This document shows positions 18,328-29,428 of a DNA stretch of 64,000 nt, one piece after another. Each line of letters begins with the position of its first letter. The first letter of the stretch is position 1. The position numbers and the translations under genes are program-made. The notes below the pieces were generated by a model. It saw nothing but the letters and a program-made list of their open reading frames with translations, was not told the DNA's origin and made no database searches. Source of the DNA: an uncultured Bacteroidales bacterium (GTDB taxonomy: Bacteria > Bacteroidota > Bacteroidia > Bacteroidales > Paludibacteraceae); NCBI GenBank assembly GCA_902798965.1, contig CADBYS010000026.1, positions 18,193-82,192 on the forward strand, written 5' to 3'.

Positions 18328-18927
18328 ATGAAACAGACAACTGAAGCCATAGTACTCGGGCTACGCAAGCACTCTGACAAGATGTCGATATTGCACGTCT
18401 ATAGTCGTTCGGAAGGACGATTGGCGCTACAAGTATATGGCGTACATGGCAAGCACAAAGTTCGTGCCGCTTATCAGCCTCTGTCTATCGTGGAAATTAC
18501 GTTCGACATGCAGCCAACTCGGACAATGCCTACACTGGCAAACATCGACCCTGTTTTCTTGCCAGAACACGTGTATTCCGATATCCGGCGGCAAAGCATC
18601 GCACTGTTTGTTACCGAGGTGTTGATGCTTACCCTCACCCACCCGATGGAGGACATTGCTACCTACGAATTTCTCGATGACTTCGTTCACGAACTCAACG
18701 ATATTCCTGAGCCGGAAAACATGCATATAAAATTCCTGTTGCAATTGACGGAACTATTGGGTATTGCGCAGCCGGAAGAACTTGCCGGAAGCGTTCTGCC
18801 TACTACTCCGTTAACACGTACCGCGCGGCAAGATATCCTGCGAAAATTGTGCAACTATTACCTCGATCACATCGACACTTTCCGTCTTCCCAAATCACTC
18901 GATATACTCATTGAAGTATTTGATTAG
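18328..18927 (+). CDS. recO: DNA repair protein RecO
   Basis: A 199-residue RecO, a partner of RecF and RecR in loading RecA. The N-terminal OB fold starts MKQTTEAIVLGLRKHSDKMSIL and is followed by a helical domain. It is shorter than the E. coli protein (about 240) and no zinc-finger cysteines are seen in the C-terminal part. The ATG at 18328 is used because the frame upstream overlaps prmC and lacks conservation. It is co-transcribed with prmC (32-bp gap) and converges with sdhA. Confidence 0.85.
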   Translation: MKQTTEAIVLGLRKHSDKMSILHVYSRSEGRLALQVYGVHGKHKVRAAYQPLSIVEITFDMQPTRTMPTLANIDPVFLPEHVYSDIRRQSIALFVTEVLMLTLTHPMEDIATYEFLDDFVHELNDIPEPENMHIKFLLQLTELLGIAQPEELAGSVLPTTPLTRTARQDILRKLCNYYLDHIDTFRLPKSLDILIEVFD

Positions 18928-18961
18928 CAAGTTGCGTCCGGCATGGCAAAGCGCAAAAACA

Positions 18962-18987
18962 ATAGGGACAGATTTCTCTGCCCCTAT
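18962..18987. terminator. Hairpin between convergent recO and sdhA
   Basis: ATAGGGACAGA, a 4-nt loop, then TCTGCCCCTAT: an 11-bp stem with one mismatch, followed by CATTTT on the plus strand. It lies in the 80-bp convergent gap, so it can serve both genes. Confidence 0.65.
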
Positions 18988-19007
18988 CATTTTCTAACAC
19001 GACTGTC

Positions 19008-21140
19008 TTACGACTTGTAGTTACGTGTCTTGCGCTCGGTGAACTCGTAATCAAGCGGCTCCTTAATGAGTTCGGGCTCTTTATCCTCACCCATGTAGTG
19101 CCAGCAGGCAACGTACGAGAACTTGTCGTCCTGACGCAGTGCCTCACCTTCCTCGGTCTGATACTCCTCACGGAAGTGACCACCGCAACTCTCTTCACGG
19201 TTCAAGGCATCAACAGCCATCAGTCGGCCGATTTCGATGAAATCAGCCAGACGTAGCGCTTTCTCCAGCTCGTTGTTCAGAGCGTCAGCCTTGCCCGGGA
19301 TATAGACATTCGACCAGAAGTCTTTCTTGATCTCGTCAATCTTCTTGATGGCGGTCTTCAGACTCTCAGCCGTACGTCCCATACCTACGAAGTCCCACAT
19401 TACGAGACCCAGACGTTTGTGAATCGTATCAACCGACTCCTTGCCTTGGATAGCCATCAACTTGGCAATCTTAGCCTCAACGGCTTTCTCTGCGTCCTCA
19501 AACTCCTTGCGGTCGGTTGACATACGAGGAACACCGATCTGATCAGCCAGATAGTTCTGGATGGTGTAAGGCAGTACGAAGTAACCGTCAGCCAGACCTT
19601 GCATCAGCGCCGAAGCACCGAGGCGGTTAGCGCCGTGGTCGGAGAAGTTAGCCTCGCCGATGCAGAACAGACCCTTAACACTGGTTTGCAACTCGTAATC
19701 AACCCAAATACCACCCATCGTGTAGTGGATAGCGGGGAAGATCATCATCGGGTTCTCGTACGGGTTCTCGTCCACGATCTTCTCGTACATCTGGAACAAG
19801 TTGCCGTACTTCTGTGCTACAACATCCTTGCCAAGACGCTTGATAGCATCGCTGAAATCGAGGAACACAGCCAGACCCGTATTGTTCACGCCGTAGCCTG
19901 CATCGCAGCGCTCCTTGGCGGCACGCGAAGCCACATCACGCGGAACGAGGTTACCGAATGCCGGATACCTGCGCTCCAAGTAGTAGTCGCGGTCTTCTTC
20001 GGGGATATCACGTCCCTTGATCTGGCCGGCTTGAAGTTTCTTGGCATCCTCGAGTTTCTTCGGTACCCAGATACGTCCGTCGTTACGCAGCGACTCCGAC
20101 ATCAGTGTCAGCTTACTCTGGAAGTCACCGTGCTTAGGAATACATGTCGGGTGGATCTGTGCATAGCAGGGATTAGCGAAATAGGCGCCATGGCGGTACA
20201 TCTGCATAGCAGCCGAACCGTTGCTGGCCATAGCGTTCGTCGAGAGGAAGAACGTGTTACCGTAACCACCCGAACCTACAACCACTGCGTGAGCGAAGAA
20301 GCGCTCGATGCGGCCGGTAACGAGGTTACGGGCAATGATACCGCGAGCACGTTTCTCGCCGTTCTCGTCAGCTATCATCACGATGTCGAGCATCTCGTAG
20401 CGGGTGTACATCTTCACTTTGCCCTTACCGATCTGACGGCTCAATGCACTATATGCGCCGAGCAGCAACTGCTGACCGGTCTGACCCTTGGCGTAGAACG
20501 TACGGCTAACCTGAGCGCCGCCGAACGAACGGTTGTCAAGCAATCCGCCGTACTCGCGAGCGAAAGGAACGCCTTGTGCTACGCACTGGTCGATGATATT
20601 GTTCGATACCTCGGCCAAACGATATACGTTCGCCTCACGGGCACGGTAGTCGCCGCCCTTGATGGTATCGTAGTACAGACGATAAACGGAGTCACCGTCA
20701 TTCTGATAGTTCTTCGCAGCATTGATACCGCCCTGTGCAGCAATCGAGTGTGCACGACGCGGACTATCCTGAATACAGAAGTTCAGCACGTTGAAGCCCA
20801 TCTCTGCCAGCGATGCAGCTGCTGAAGCACCTGCCAGACCCGTACCTACAACGATAACGTCCAGTTTACGCTTGTTGGCAGGGTTAACGAGTTTCTGGTG
20901 GTCTTTGTAGTTTGTCCACTTTTTCTCCAGCGGTCCTTCAGGAATCTTAGCCATCTTCGGCGTGATAACTTTAGCAGCCTCAGCCTTAGGTGCTTCAGCT
21001 ACCTTTGCTGCTTCCTTAACGGCTTCCTTTGCCACCTCAGCAGCTTTCTCAACAGCCACTTCTGCTACTTCTACTGCAGCCTTCGCTGCCTTGGTTGCCA
21101 CATTCTTTGCAGCTTCCAGTATTTCTTCTTTCTTTGCCAT
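19008..21140 (-). CDS. sdhA: Succinate dehydrogenase/fumarate reductase flavoprotein subunit with Ala/Lys-rich N-terminal extension
   Basis: A 710-residue FAD subunit. [13 protein letters not shown] is the dinucleotide fold, [14 protein letters not shown] the covalent FAD histidine region, and [19 protein letters not shown] and the usual C-terminal domain are all present. It oxidises succinate or reduces fumarate with SdhB and SdhC. Residues 1 to about 62 are an unusual helix-forming tail made almost only of Ala, Lys, Glu and Val; the usual Bacteroidota sequence starts near [11 protein letters not shown] at 65. ATG at 21140 is taken instead of a TTG three codons upstream. It follows sdhC by 14 bp; no sdhB follows. 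Confidence 0.93.
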   Translation of the reverse strand: MAKKEEILEAAKNVATKAAKAAVEVAEVAVEKAAEVAKEAVKEAAKVAEAPKAEAAKVITPKMAKIPEGPLEKKWTNYKDHQKLVNPANKRKLDVIVVGTGLAGASAAASLAEMGFNVLNFCIQDSPRRAHSIAAQGGINAAKNYQNDGDSVYRLYYDTIKGGDYRAREANVYRLAEVSNNIIDQCVAQGVPFAREYGGLLDNRSFGGAQVSRTFYAKGQTGQQLLLGAYSALSRQIGKGKVKMYTRYEMLDIVMIADENGEKRARGIIARNLVTGRIERFFAHAVVVGSGGYGNTFFLSTNAMASNGSAAMQMYRHGAYFANPCYAQIHPTCIPKHGDFQSKLTLMSESLRNDGRIWVPKKLEDAKKLQAGQIKGRDIPEEDRDYYLERRYPAFGNLVPRDVASRAAKERCDAGYGVNNTGLAVFLDFSDAIKRLGKDVVAQKYGNLFQMYEKIVDENPYENPMMIFPAIHYTMGGIWVDYELQTSVKGLFCIGEANFSDHGANRLGASALMQGLADGYFVLPYTIQNYLADQIGVPRMSTDRKEFEDAEKAVEAKIAKLMAIQGKESVDTIHKRLGLVMWDFVGMGRTAESLKTAIKKIDEIKKDFWSNVYIPGKADALNNELEKALRLADFIEIGRLMAVDALNREESCGGHFREEYQTEEGEALRQDDKFSYVACWHYMGEDKEPELIKEPLDYEFTERKTRNYKS

Positions 21141-21154
21141 AGTTGTCAAAAAAT

Positions 21155-21850
21155 TTAGCAGAGCAGGCCTATGCCCATTCCGAGGTAATACAAAACAACA
21201 ATTGCGAACGGCAGAACAACCAACGTAGCTACTACGCAGCCGAGAACACGGATTCGCTTAAGCCATGTCAGGTTGTTCCAACCCAGCGTGTGCAGAGCCG
21301 ACCATACACCGTGATTCAGGTGGAACCACAAGGCGCACAGCCAAATCAGGTAAAGCACGCAGTAGATCTGACCCCAAACAGGAGTGGTGAACAATGTTTT
21401 CACATACGCCGCACCGTCCGTGGGACTAAATGCACCGGCGGTAGCACCTCCGGTAATCTCTGCCAACTGCATACGGAACCAGAAATTGTACAGGTGCAAG
21501 CAAAGGAAACCCAGAACGCAGAATCCGAGAACCAGCATGTTCTCCGACTCCCACTCTACGCCTTCCTTCTTGCCCGTAACTGCATAGCGGTCGTTACCGC
21601 GGGCTGCACGGTTCTGAAGAGTCAGGTAGATTGCATAGCCGAAATGCACTACTACCAGGAATGCCAAACCAAGCGTGCCGACCAGGGCGTACCAGTTGGC
21701 TCCGAGAAACTCACAAATCATGTTGTAGGCTTCTTCCGAGAATACCACAGCCAAGTTCATGCAGCCGTGGAAAAGCAGAAAGAAGACCAACGCAAGGCCT
21801 GTCAAGCTCATGACGAACTTACGGCCGATGGATGAATCTGTTAACCACAT
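21155..21850 (-). CDS. sdhC: Succinate dehydrogenase/fumarate reductase cytochrome b subunit
   Basis: A 231-residue integral membrane protein with about five hydrophobic helices. It has the Bacteroidota-type N-terminus [23 protein letters not shown] and conserved histidines in [25 protein letters not shown] and [15 protein letters not shown] that could ligate two haems. It anchors SdhA/SdhB and passes electrons to or from menaquinone. It is first in the operon, behind a good promoter. Confidence 0.92.
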   Translation of the reverse strand: MWLTDSSIGRKFVMSLTGLALVFFLLFHGCMNLAVVFSEEAYNMICEFLGANWYALVGTLGLAFLVVVHFGYAIYLTLQNRAARGNDRYAVTGKKEGVEWESENMLVLGFCVLGFLCLHLYNFWFRMQLAEITGGATAGAFSPTDGAAYVKTLFTTPVWGQIYCVLYLIWLCALWFHLNHGVWSALHTLGWNNLTWLKRIRVLGCVVATLVVLPFAIVVLYYLGMGIGLLC

Positions 21851-21910
21851 AGGATTTTTGTTTTTTTTATAATTTTTAATATTTTTTGCCTTTTCTCACA
21901 AATTAGCGTA

Positions 21911-21942
21911 CAAAGATAATAAAAATTTTTCAGATTTGCAAA
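21911..21942 (-). promoter_or_regulatory. Bacteroidota-type promoter for sdhC-sdhA
   Basis: On the minus strand, TTTG (21939-21942), 20 bp, TATCTTTG (21911-21918). Predicted start near 21906, leader about 55 nt. Confidence 0.8.
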
Positions 21943-22010
21943 TTTTGCAAGCAGAATTTGTCGGATATTGCCAAATATATCACTTTTTTTTCAAAAAATG
22001 CCCCAAATGC

Positions 22011-22041
22011 TTGCAAATATACTATTTTTTTTGTAATTTTG
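22011..22041 (+). promoter_or_regulatory. Bacteroidota-type promoter for porQ
   Basis: TTGC (22011-22014), 19 bp, TAATTTTG (22034-22041). The -33 element is a weak match. Predicted start near 22046, leader about 60 nt. The rest of the 256-bp divergent gap between sdhC and porQ is AT-rich and holds no gene. Confidence 0.6.
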
Positions 22042-22106
22042 TAGGCTGAATTGTCGAATGACGAAAACTTCGCTTCGAAAACTCAGAAACAAGAAACAAA
22101 TAGCGA

Positions 22107-23156
22107 GTGAACAGAAAACATCAAATAAAGCATATTTGGGTAGTGGTGCTAACGCTACTTACGACCGTGCTACCGATGCATGGTCAGTACGTGGGTAGCG
22201 GATCATCCACTTTTGCGTTCCTCGACCTGCCTGTTTCGGCGCGGCAGAATTCGCTTGGTGGTGAGAACATCTCTATCCGCGACGGCGAACTCAGTGCGGC
22301 ATTTGCCAACCCTGCTTTGCTCGGGCAGATGACCCACAACATTCTGCAACTCGGCTACGCATATTACGGTTCCAACCATTTCGGTAGCGCCATGTACGGT
22401 TACAACTTCTCCGAGCACGATTATTTCGCAGCCGGCATCCATTATCTGGATTACGGTACGATGCGTTATGCGGAGAGTTCTGGGCAGTTGACCGGCGCCA
22501 CCTTTGGCGCGCGCGATATGGTTATTGAAGCCGCGTACGCGCGTCAGTTAGGCGAAATGTTCACAGTTGGCGTAGCACTCAAGCCTATCCTCTCGTTCTA
22601 CGAGTCGTACAACTCCTTCGCCTTGGGAGCAGACGTGGGCGCACACTATCAGATGCGCGACAGTAGCCTGCAAGTAGGTCTGGTTCTCAAGAATATTGGC
22701 TGGCAGCTCAAGAGTTTCTACTCCGATGAGTCGGGACAGAAACGTGAGATGCTGCCTATCAATCTTGAGTTGGGCATCAGCTATCGCGTGAAACATGCTC
22801 CATTGCGGTTCTCGCTTACCGTGCATAACATCCAAAACTGGGACTTGGGCTACAGCCGCCTCAACGAGGTCGAAGAAGTCAAACCCGTTGGTTGGTTCGA
22901 CATGATGATGCGCCATACCATTTGGGCAATCGATATTGTACCCAAGAGCGAGAAGTTCTATCTCACCGTCAGTTACAACCATCGTCGCCGCCAGGAGTTC
23001 GCCTTGCAAGACCAACGCTCACTCGCCGGATTCGCGGCAGGTATCGGCATTCGCATCAAGATGCTTCGTCTCGGATTTGCCATGAGCCAGATGTCCAAGC
23101 AGAACTTCACCTATCAGGTCAGCCTCTCAATGGATGTCAACTCGCTGATGAAGTGA
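22107..23156 (+). CDS. porQ: Type IX secretion system protein PorQ
   Basis: A 349-residue outer-membrane barrel of the PorQ/PorV class. It has a signal peptide (MNRKHQIKHIWVVVLTLLTT...MHGQ), then STFAFLDLPVSARQNSLGGENISI and NPALL, the usual N-terminal signature of PorQ. T9SS exports proteins carrying C-terminal sorting domains and attaches them to A-LPS. The order porQ, cmk, ispH is a known neighbourhood in T9SS species; here a serpin has come between porQ and cmk. The start is GTG at 22107, since no ATG precedes the signal peptide. Confidence 0.88.
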   Translation: MNRKHQIKHIWVVVLTLLTTVLPMHGQYVGSGSSTFAFLDLPVSARQNSLGGENISIRDGELSAAFANPALLGQMTHNILQLGYAYYGSNHFGSAMYGYNFSEHDYFAAGIHYLDYGTMRYAESSGQLTGATFGARDMVIEAAYARQLGEMFTVGVALKPILSFYESYNSFALGADVGAHYQMRDSSLQVGLVLKNIGWQLKSFYSDESGQKREMLPINLELGISYRVKHAPLRFSLTVHNIQNWDLGYSRLNEVEEVKPVGWFDMMMRHTIWAIDIVPKSEKFYLTVSYNHRRRQEFALQDQRSLAGFAAGIGIRIKMLRLGFAMSQMSKQNFTYQVSLSMDVNSLMK

Positions 23157-23243
23157 TAATAGACCGCTGCGCTGACAGAAGACAGACCGCTTCGCTGACA
23201 GAAGACAGACTGCAGCCGATGGCTGCTGAAAGAATATACGATC
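23157..23243. repeat. Repeat-rich spacer before the serpin gene
   Basis: Direct copies of an AGACCGCTTCGCTGACAGA-type unit, followed by GCAGCCGATGGCTGCTGA. Related motifs, partly in the opposite orientation, fill the spacer on the other side of the serpin (24567-24689). Confidence 0.65.
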
Positions 23244-24566
23244 ATGAAAAAACTACTTACACTTGCTTGTGCATTGTGCATGCTGTGGGCGTGCAATCCT
23301 AACGGTCAGGAACCTCAGAACACCACGCCGAGCGGCGACACAACCCAAGTTGCGCCACCGGACACTGCTGCTGCAGTGCAGCCGGACACGTCCACCACGG
23401 CGGATTTTGACATGCGCCAACCCAAACCAATGACTTTCGCCTCGGCAGACGAACAACTGCTGTACCGCACAAACGAGTTCACGTTCAACCTGACGAGCCT
23501 CGTTTGCAAGAACTCCGACAAGAAGAACATCATTCTCTCGCCATTGTCCGCCAGTATTATGCTGGGCATGGTGATGAACGGCGCCGATGGTGAGACGCTG
23601 CAACAGATGCAACGAGCCTTGGGTTTCGAAGGTCTGACGCAGGCGGAGATAAACGAGTGGTACAAGTCACTGATCGAACTGCTGCCTACACTCGACACCG
23701 AGACTATCGTGAAGATCGCCAACTCGCTGTGGGTGCAGAACGGTTTTCCCGTACTGCCGGAGTACATTGCCGCCAATCAGCAGTATTTCCACGCCGAGAC
23801 CGACAATGTGGACATGGCTGACCCCGCCACTGCTACACGTATCAATCAGTGGGCAGCCGACAACACGAACGACCTCATCAAACATGTGGTTAACCCCGAA
23901 GATATCAGCGAATGTGTCATGCTTCTTGCCAACGCCTTGTACTTCAAGGGCAAATGGGAGACCGCCTTCGACCCGGAGATGAGCCACAAGGCGGATTTTG
24001 ACCCGTGGCAGGAGCCTCGGATAAAAGTAGATATGATGGAGGGCGAGATCAGTGCCCGCTATGCCACTGTGTCCAAAGGACAACTGCTGGAGATGGGTTA
24101 CAAAGGCGGCAAATACTGCATGGACGTGCTGCTGCCGACCAAAGGTTTGGATGCGCGTCAGGTGGTAGCCGACCTGACGGCCGACGAGTGGGCAGACATG
24201 CTCAAACAATTGTATTACGACGAGGTGTGGGTTCGGTTCCCGAAATTCAAACTGACCTACAGTCGTATGCTGACCGATGATCTCAAGGCAGCAGGTATGC
24301 CCCGCGCACTGAGTCCCGCGGCTGAGTTCCCGCACGTGAGTCAGGTGCCGACGTACCTGTCGTGGGTAAAACAAGTATGTTACCTCGCTGTGGACGAAAC
24401 GGGCACCGAGGCTGCTGCTGTAACCATCGGAGGAGCCGAGACAACAGGTATGCCCCCGGAGCCCAAGGAGTTCATCGTGAACCGCCCGTTCTTCCTCGTT
24501 ATACGCGAGAAGCAACACGGCAATATCCTGTTTACTGCCCTCATCGGAAATCCGGAAGGAGAATAG
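23244..24566 (+). CDS. Lipoprotein serpin (serine/cysteine protease inhibitor)
   Basis: A 440-residue serpin. The N-terminus MKKLLTLACALCMLWAC is a lipoprotein signal with the cysteine at 17, followed by a Pro/Thr/Asp-rich linker to about residue 60. The serpin core follows, with NIILSPLSASIMLGMVMNGA, LLANALYFKGKW and VDETGTEAAAVT. The reactive loop reads GTEAAAVTIGGAETTGMPPEP; by standard hinge numbering P1 falls near the second Thr of ETTG, which is an estimate. NRPFFLVIREKQHGNILFTALIGNP closes the fold. The complete Ala-rich hinge suggests an inhibitory serpin, as for Tannerella miropin. Its place between porQ and cmk suggests a surface inhibitor acquired by insertion. Confidence 0.93.
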   Translation: MKKLLTLACALCMLWACNPNGQEPQNTTPSGDTTQVAPPDTAAAVQPDTSTTADFDMRQPKPMTFASADEQLLYRTNEFTFNLTSLVCKNSDKKNIILSPLSASIMLGMVMNGADGETLQQMQRALGFEGLTQAEINEWYKSLIELLPTLDTETIVKIANSLWVQNGFPVLPEYIAANQQYFHAETDNVDMADPATATRINQWAADNTNDLIKHVVNPEDISECVMLLANALYFKGKWETAFDPEMSHKADFDPWQEPRIKVDMMEGEISARYATVSKGQLLEMGYKGGKYCMDVLLPTKGLDARQVVADLTADEWADMLKQLYYDEVWVRFPKFKLTYSRMLTDDLKAAGMPRALSPAAEFPHVSQVPTYLSWVKQVCYLAVDETGTEAAAVTIGGAETTGMPPEPKEFIVNRPFFLVIREKQHGNILFTALIGNPEGE

Positions 24567-24689
24567 AGACCGCAGCCCATGGCTGCTGACAGACGCACAG
24601 AATCTATCAGTGAGTGAAACGAACGGTCTGTCAGCGAGTGAAACGAACGGTCTATCAGTGAACGCAGTGAACGGTCTAATAATAAAGAT
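24567..24689. repeat. Repeat-rich spacer after the serpin gene
   Basis: It contains GCAGCCCATGGCTGCTGACAGAC, close to the spacer before the serpin. Three imperfect units ending AACGGTCT follow (two with GAGTGAAACGAACGGTCT). The complement of the latter, AGACCGTTCG...TCGCTGACAGA, matches the unit upstream of the serpin, so parts of the two spacers are inverted copies. Confidence 0.65.
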
Positions 24690-25393
24690 ATGAAACAAAT
24701 CATTGTAGCCATTGACGGCTATTCATCATGTGGCAAGTCCACCATTGCCAAGCAACTGGCGCAATATGCCGGTTACCGCTACATCGACACCGGTGCTATG
24801 TACCGTGCCGTAGCCTTGCAGGCTATCCGCAAGCAACTTTTGGAGCCTAAATCCAATGATGCCCTTGAAGGGGGCAACAAGGGAGCATTAGCTGATCATA
24901 TCGGGATCATCCTAGACAATACCCATATCGATTTCGTGGTTCAAAGCGATGGCACACAGCACGTGACACTCAACGGCGAGGATGTAGAAAAGCAGATCCG
25001 TACACTGGAGGTAGGCAACGGTGCCTCGCAGATTGCCGTTATTCCCGAGGTTCGACGCTTTTTGGTTGCCCAACAGCAACAGATGGGCAAGAACGGTGGC
25101 ATAGTGATGGACGGACGCGACATAGGTACGGTGGTCTTTCCTGAAGCAGAACTCAAACTGTTCCTCACCGCCTCGCCCGAGGTACGTGCCGAACGGCGGT
25201 ACAAGGAACTGATAGAGAAAGGTGAGCAACCCGTAATGGCGGATGTTCTTGCCGATGTCAACGACCGCGACTACCGCGACACGCATCGCGACGAGTCACC
25301 GCTGCGCCAAGCCGACGATGCCATCGTAGTGGACAACAGCCACATGACACGCGAAGAGCAGATGACACATATCTACCACATATTCGACGAAAA

Positions 25394-25403
<10 letters not shown>
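24690..25403 (+). CDS. cmk: Cytidylate kinase
   Basis: A 237-residue P-loop kinase that converts CMP and dCMP to the diphosphates. Walker A is GYSSCGKST near residue 9. YIDTGAMYRAVAL, MDGRDIGTVVFP and LTASPEVRAERRYKEL are the characteristic motifs. It overlaps ispH by 10 bp. Confidence 0.95.
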
Positions 25404-27271
<1,868 letters not shown>

Positions 27272-27280
27272 TGGACATAT

Positions 27281-27306
27281 CGCTTGTGGAAGTTTTACCA
27301 CAAGCG
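27281..27306 (+). terminator. Hairpin just after pfkA
   Basis: CGCTTGTGG, 8-nt loop, CCACAAGCG: a perfect 9-bp stem starting 9 bp after the pfkA stop, followed by TTTG. The T-run is short, so termination may be weak. Confidence 0.55.
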
Positions 27307-27350
27307 TTTGTCACGGTATAGACAACGTATCAACAATTCTTGTAATAACG

Positions 27351-27383
27351 ATAAAAGTCCGACGCATAACGCCGGACTTTTAT
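27351..27383. terminator. Bidirectional terminator between pfkA and the GNAT gene
   Basis: ATAAAAGTCCG, 11-nt loop, CGGACTTTTAT: a perfect 11-bp stem with T-runs on both strands, in the gap between convergent genes. Confidence 0.85.
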
Positions 27384-27405
27384 TATCTTTCTACATCGAT
27401 TAGCC

Positions 27406-28035
27406 TTATAACTTACAGTTCTTGTACAGCATATCGCCGTTCGCTATAACGCGTATCGGCTGCAGACGATAAGCTCGCGCACAACTCTTGATGGATGCTA
27501 TATTGCCATTGGCTATGGTCTGATAGGATTCCAGGTGCAAAGCTTCCGACATATGGAACGATACCTGATTAATCAGCGTGCCAATTCCCTGACGCATATG
27601 CGGGGCATCTACCAACCGGCCGAAATAGCACTCGCCATTGAAGTAGCAACGCAGGAAGAAATAGGCCACAATCTTGCCGTCACGTTTCATTACATAAGCC
27701 AAAAACGAAGCATTTCGTTGCAAACGTGCCATCGTATCTGCATCAAAGTCGTGGGGCGTGAACCAACGGTATATATCTTCGGGTTGATCCTGAAAGAACT
27801 CCACGAGTTCATCAGTAGGAATCTTGCTTATCGGCACCATCTCATAAGGTGCAGCCATATCAAATGCATCCTGTTCCACGCGCTGCAACCGCCTGCCATA
27901 GCGAATACGGAATAGCGCTGCATTGGCATGCTCCACCATTGCCCAAAGCCACGGCATTCTGTCGCGAAGCCAATGGGCAAAGGTGTAGTTAACTGTCATC
28001 ACCTTACGTTTCACTCGGCGGGTATAAGTTGTCAT
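27406..28035 (-). CDS. GNAT-family N-acetyltransferase
   Basis: A 209-residue protein. The C-terminal half has the acetyl-CoA motif (APHMRQGIGTLI, matching R/QxxGxG) and a preceding strand pair, AYVMKRDGKIVAYFFLRCYF. The substrate is not evident. It follows the OmpA-like barrel gene by 5 bp and is probably co-transcribed with it. It lies outside the polysaccharide operon, yet it is the only acetyltransferase near the Fuc4N genes, so a role in sugar N-acetylation is possible but unproven. Confidence 0.7.
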   Translation of the reverse strand: MTTYTRRVKRKVMTVNYTFAHWLRDRMPWLWAMVEHANAALFRIRYGRRLQRVEQDAFDMAAPYEMVPISKIPTDELVEFFQDQPEDIYRWFTPHDFDADTMARLQRNASFLAYVMKRDGKIVAYFFLRCYFNGECYFGRLVDAPHMRQGIGTLINQVSFHMSEALHLESYQTIANGNIASIKSCARAYRLQPIRVIANGDMLYKNCKL

Positions 28036-28040
28036 CTTAC

Positions 28041-29360
28041 TTATTTGATAGTGATAATCAAATCGCTTGTTGCATCATTCGACTTGGTATCAAACCCTTT
28101 CACGGTCAGGTTCCTGATGCCCTTAGCTCTCAGGTATGCAGCAATAACCGCAGCGCGCATATTTGCCTGCTTGTCGCACATATACAGCAAGTCCACTTTT
28201 TGCCACAAGCGGTTGGTCATCAAGCTACCTGCCACCTTATCCAGAATCGACATTGATTCATCGGTCAACTGCTCATTCGCGAAGCGGATAGAATTGATCA
28301 GCACAGTACCTACACCTTGTTCCTCCAGCACTCGAAGGGCACTTGCCACCTCTTGCGATTGATTCATCGGAACCACTTGTACACCCGGACGTACACTACC
28401 CATCTCTGAAGCTTGAGTAGATATTACACCGTTATTCTCACGAGCCTCCTCAATCATCTCCGGAGTAAGCGCCACGTTAATATAGAATGCATTCTTTGGC
28501 GCATGATGTACCTCTTTCGGCTGGTGCGGTTCGCGTATTGGCAGATCATTTTCATCCAACCTTGGGTCTTTCACCGGCGGACGCGTATCGAAATAGCAAC
28601 GAATACCTCCACTAAGTGCGCCAGCATGAATCCAAGGAGCAGCATAAATCACATTATCTCGTTCTTGGTTTCCACGAGCATAGCCATGGTATTCAGCCTC
28701 AACAAATAGTCCCCAATTGCGCCGAATCATGAACTCAAACTGCAGTCCGGTCTTAACCACAGCAGCTGCTGACCAATACGTCTTATCAGATGAACCATCA
28801 CCAAAAATTTGGTTGAGTTGCCACATGGCAGAAACGCCTAAGCCTGTATCCCAATAAATACGGAAACGCCTGGCTATGGCCGGTGCTTGCGTCCATGCAG
28901 CATTCTCCAACAAATTAAGATGCGCATATATACCAAACTCTATTGATGAGCCATATACCACGGCACGATTGTAACTATAATTACCGACGTAAGCCCCTAA
29001 GCCTAACCCATTATCGAATAAATATTCCGTAAAGATAGAGAATTCGTGCGCTAAGTCGGACACAAAACCATAACTTTTACCCCCTAACTCCTTGGGACTT
29101 GTCTGCTGATCCTTAAGATGAAAATACGTGATTCCTCCTTTCAAACCTAATGTCCAATTGTCACGAAACGATCCCTTACTACTAACTGTAGGTGCAGCAG
29201 AAGCATTTGAGGCGACAGTTGAGCTACCATATTCAGTCGTTGTCGTGTCTTTGAATTGTGCAATAACTGGATCGTCATAATCATTAACATTACTATACTG
29301 GGCATATAAGCCTTGAGTAATCGCCAAAAATAAAACCAATATTATATACAATCGTTTCAT
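28041..29360 (-). CDS. Outer-membrane barrel protein with divergent OmpA-like C-terminal domain
   Basis: A 439-residue protein with a signal peptide (MKRLYIILVLFLAITQGLYAQ). An N-terminal beta-barrel rich in Gly and aromatic strands (residues about 60-270) follows, then a proline-rich linker (PPVKDPRLDENDLPIREPHQP) and a C-terminal domain. That domain reads INSIRFANEQLTDESMSILDKVA and resembles the start of OmpA peptidoglycan-binding domains, although the usual arginine/aspartate pair is not obvious. The start at 29360 is set by the signal peptide and by a promoter about 24 nt upstream. Confidence 0.7.
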   Translation of the reverse strand: MKRLYIILVLFLAITQGLYAQYSNVNDYDDPVIAQFKDTTTTEYGSSTVASNASAAPTVSSKGSFRDNWTLGLKGGITYFHLKDQQTSPKELGGKSYGFVSDLAHEFSIFTEYLFDNGLGLGAYVGNYSYNRAVVYGSSIEFGIYAHLNLLENAAWTQAPAIARRFRIYWDTGLGVSAMWQLNQIFGDGSSDKTYWSAAAVVKTGLQFEFMIRRNWGLFVEAEYHGYARGNQERDNVIYAAPWIHAGALSGGIRCYFDTRPPVKDPRLDENDLPIREPHQPKEVHHAPKNAFYINVALTPEMIEEARENNGVISTQASEMGSVRPGVQVVPMNQSQEVASALRVLEEQGVGTVLINSIRFANEQLTDESMSILDKVAGSLMTNRLWQKVDLLYMCDKQANMRAAVIAAYLRAKGIRNLTVKGFDTKSNDATSDLIITIK

Positions 29361-29388
29361 CGGGTTATAAAAAAATAATAATCGCGCA

Positions 29389-29420
29389 CAAAGGTACAAA
29401 AAAAAAATTAAATATGCAAA
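29389..29420 (-). promoter_or_regulatory. Bacteroidota-type promoter for the barrel/GNAT pair
   Basis: On the minus strand, TTTG (29417-29420), 20 bp, TACCTTTG (29389-29396). Predicted start near 29384. It lies immediately behind the last gene of the polysaccharide operon, which has no strong terminator hairpin in the AT-rich 29400-29428. Confidence 0.75.
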
Positions 29421-29428
29421 TATTTTGC

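Noticed and set aside
18908-19198. A small minus-strand frame after sdhA that could have been a remnant of sdhB
   Set aside because: It overlaps the end of sdhA in another frame and has no ferredoxin cysteine motifs.
19599-20825. A 408-codon open frame on the plus strand opposite sdhA
   Set aside because: It is antisense to a well-conserved sdhA, has low-complexity sequence and no family motifs. Long antisense frames are expected opposite GC-biased codons.
23667-24698. A 343-codon open frame on the minus strand opposite the serpin
   Set aside because: It is antisense to a clear serpin. Its N-terminus comes from the repeat spacer and it carries no recognisable domain.
27406-28035. The GNAT protein as the missing WecD for TDP-Fuc4N
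   Set aside because: It lies outside the operon, behind a separate promoter and a barrel gene, and shows no WecD-specific feature. It is kept only as a possibility.
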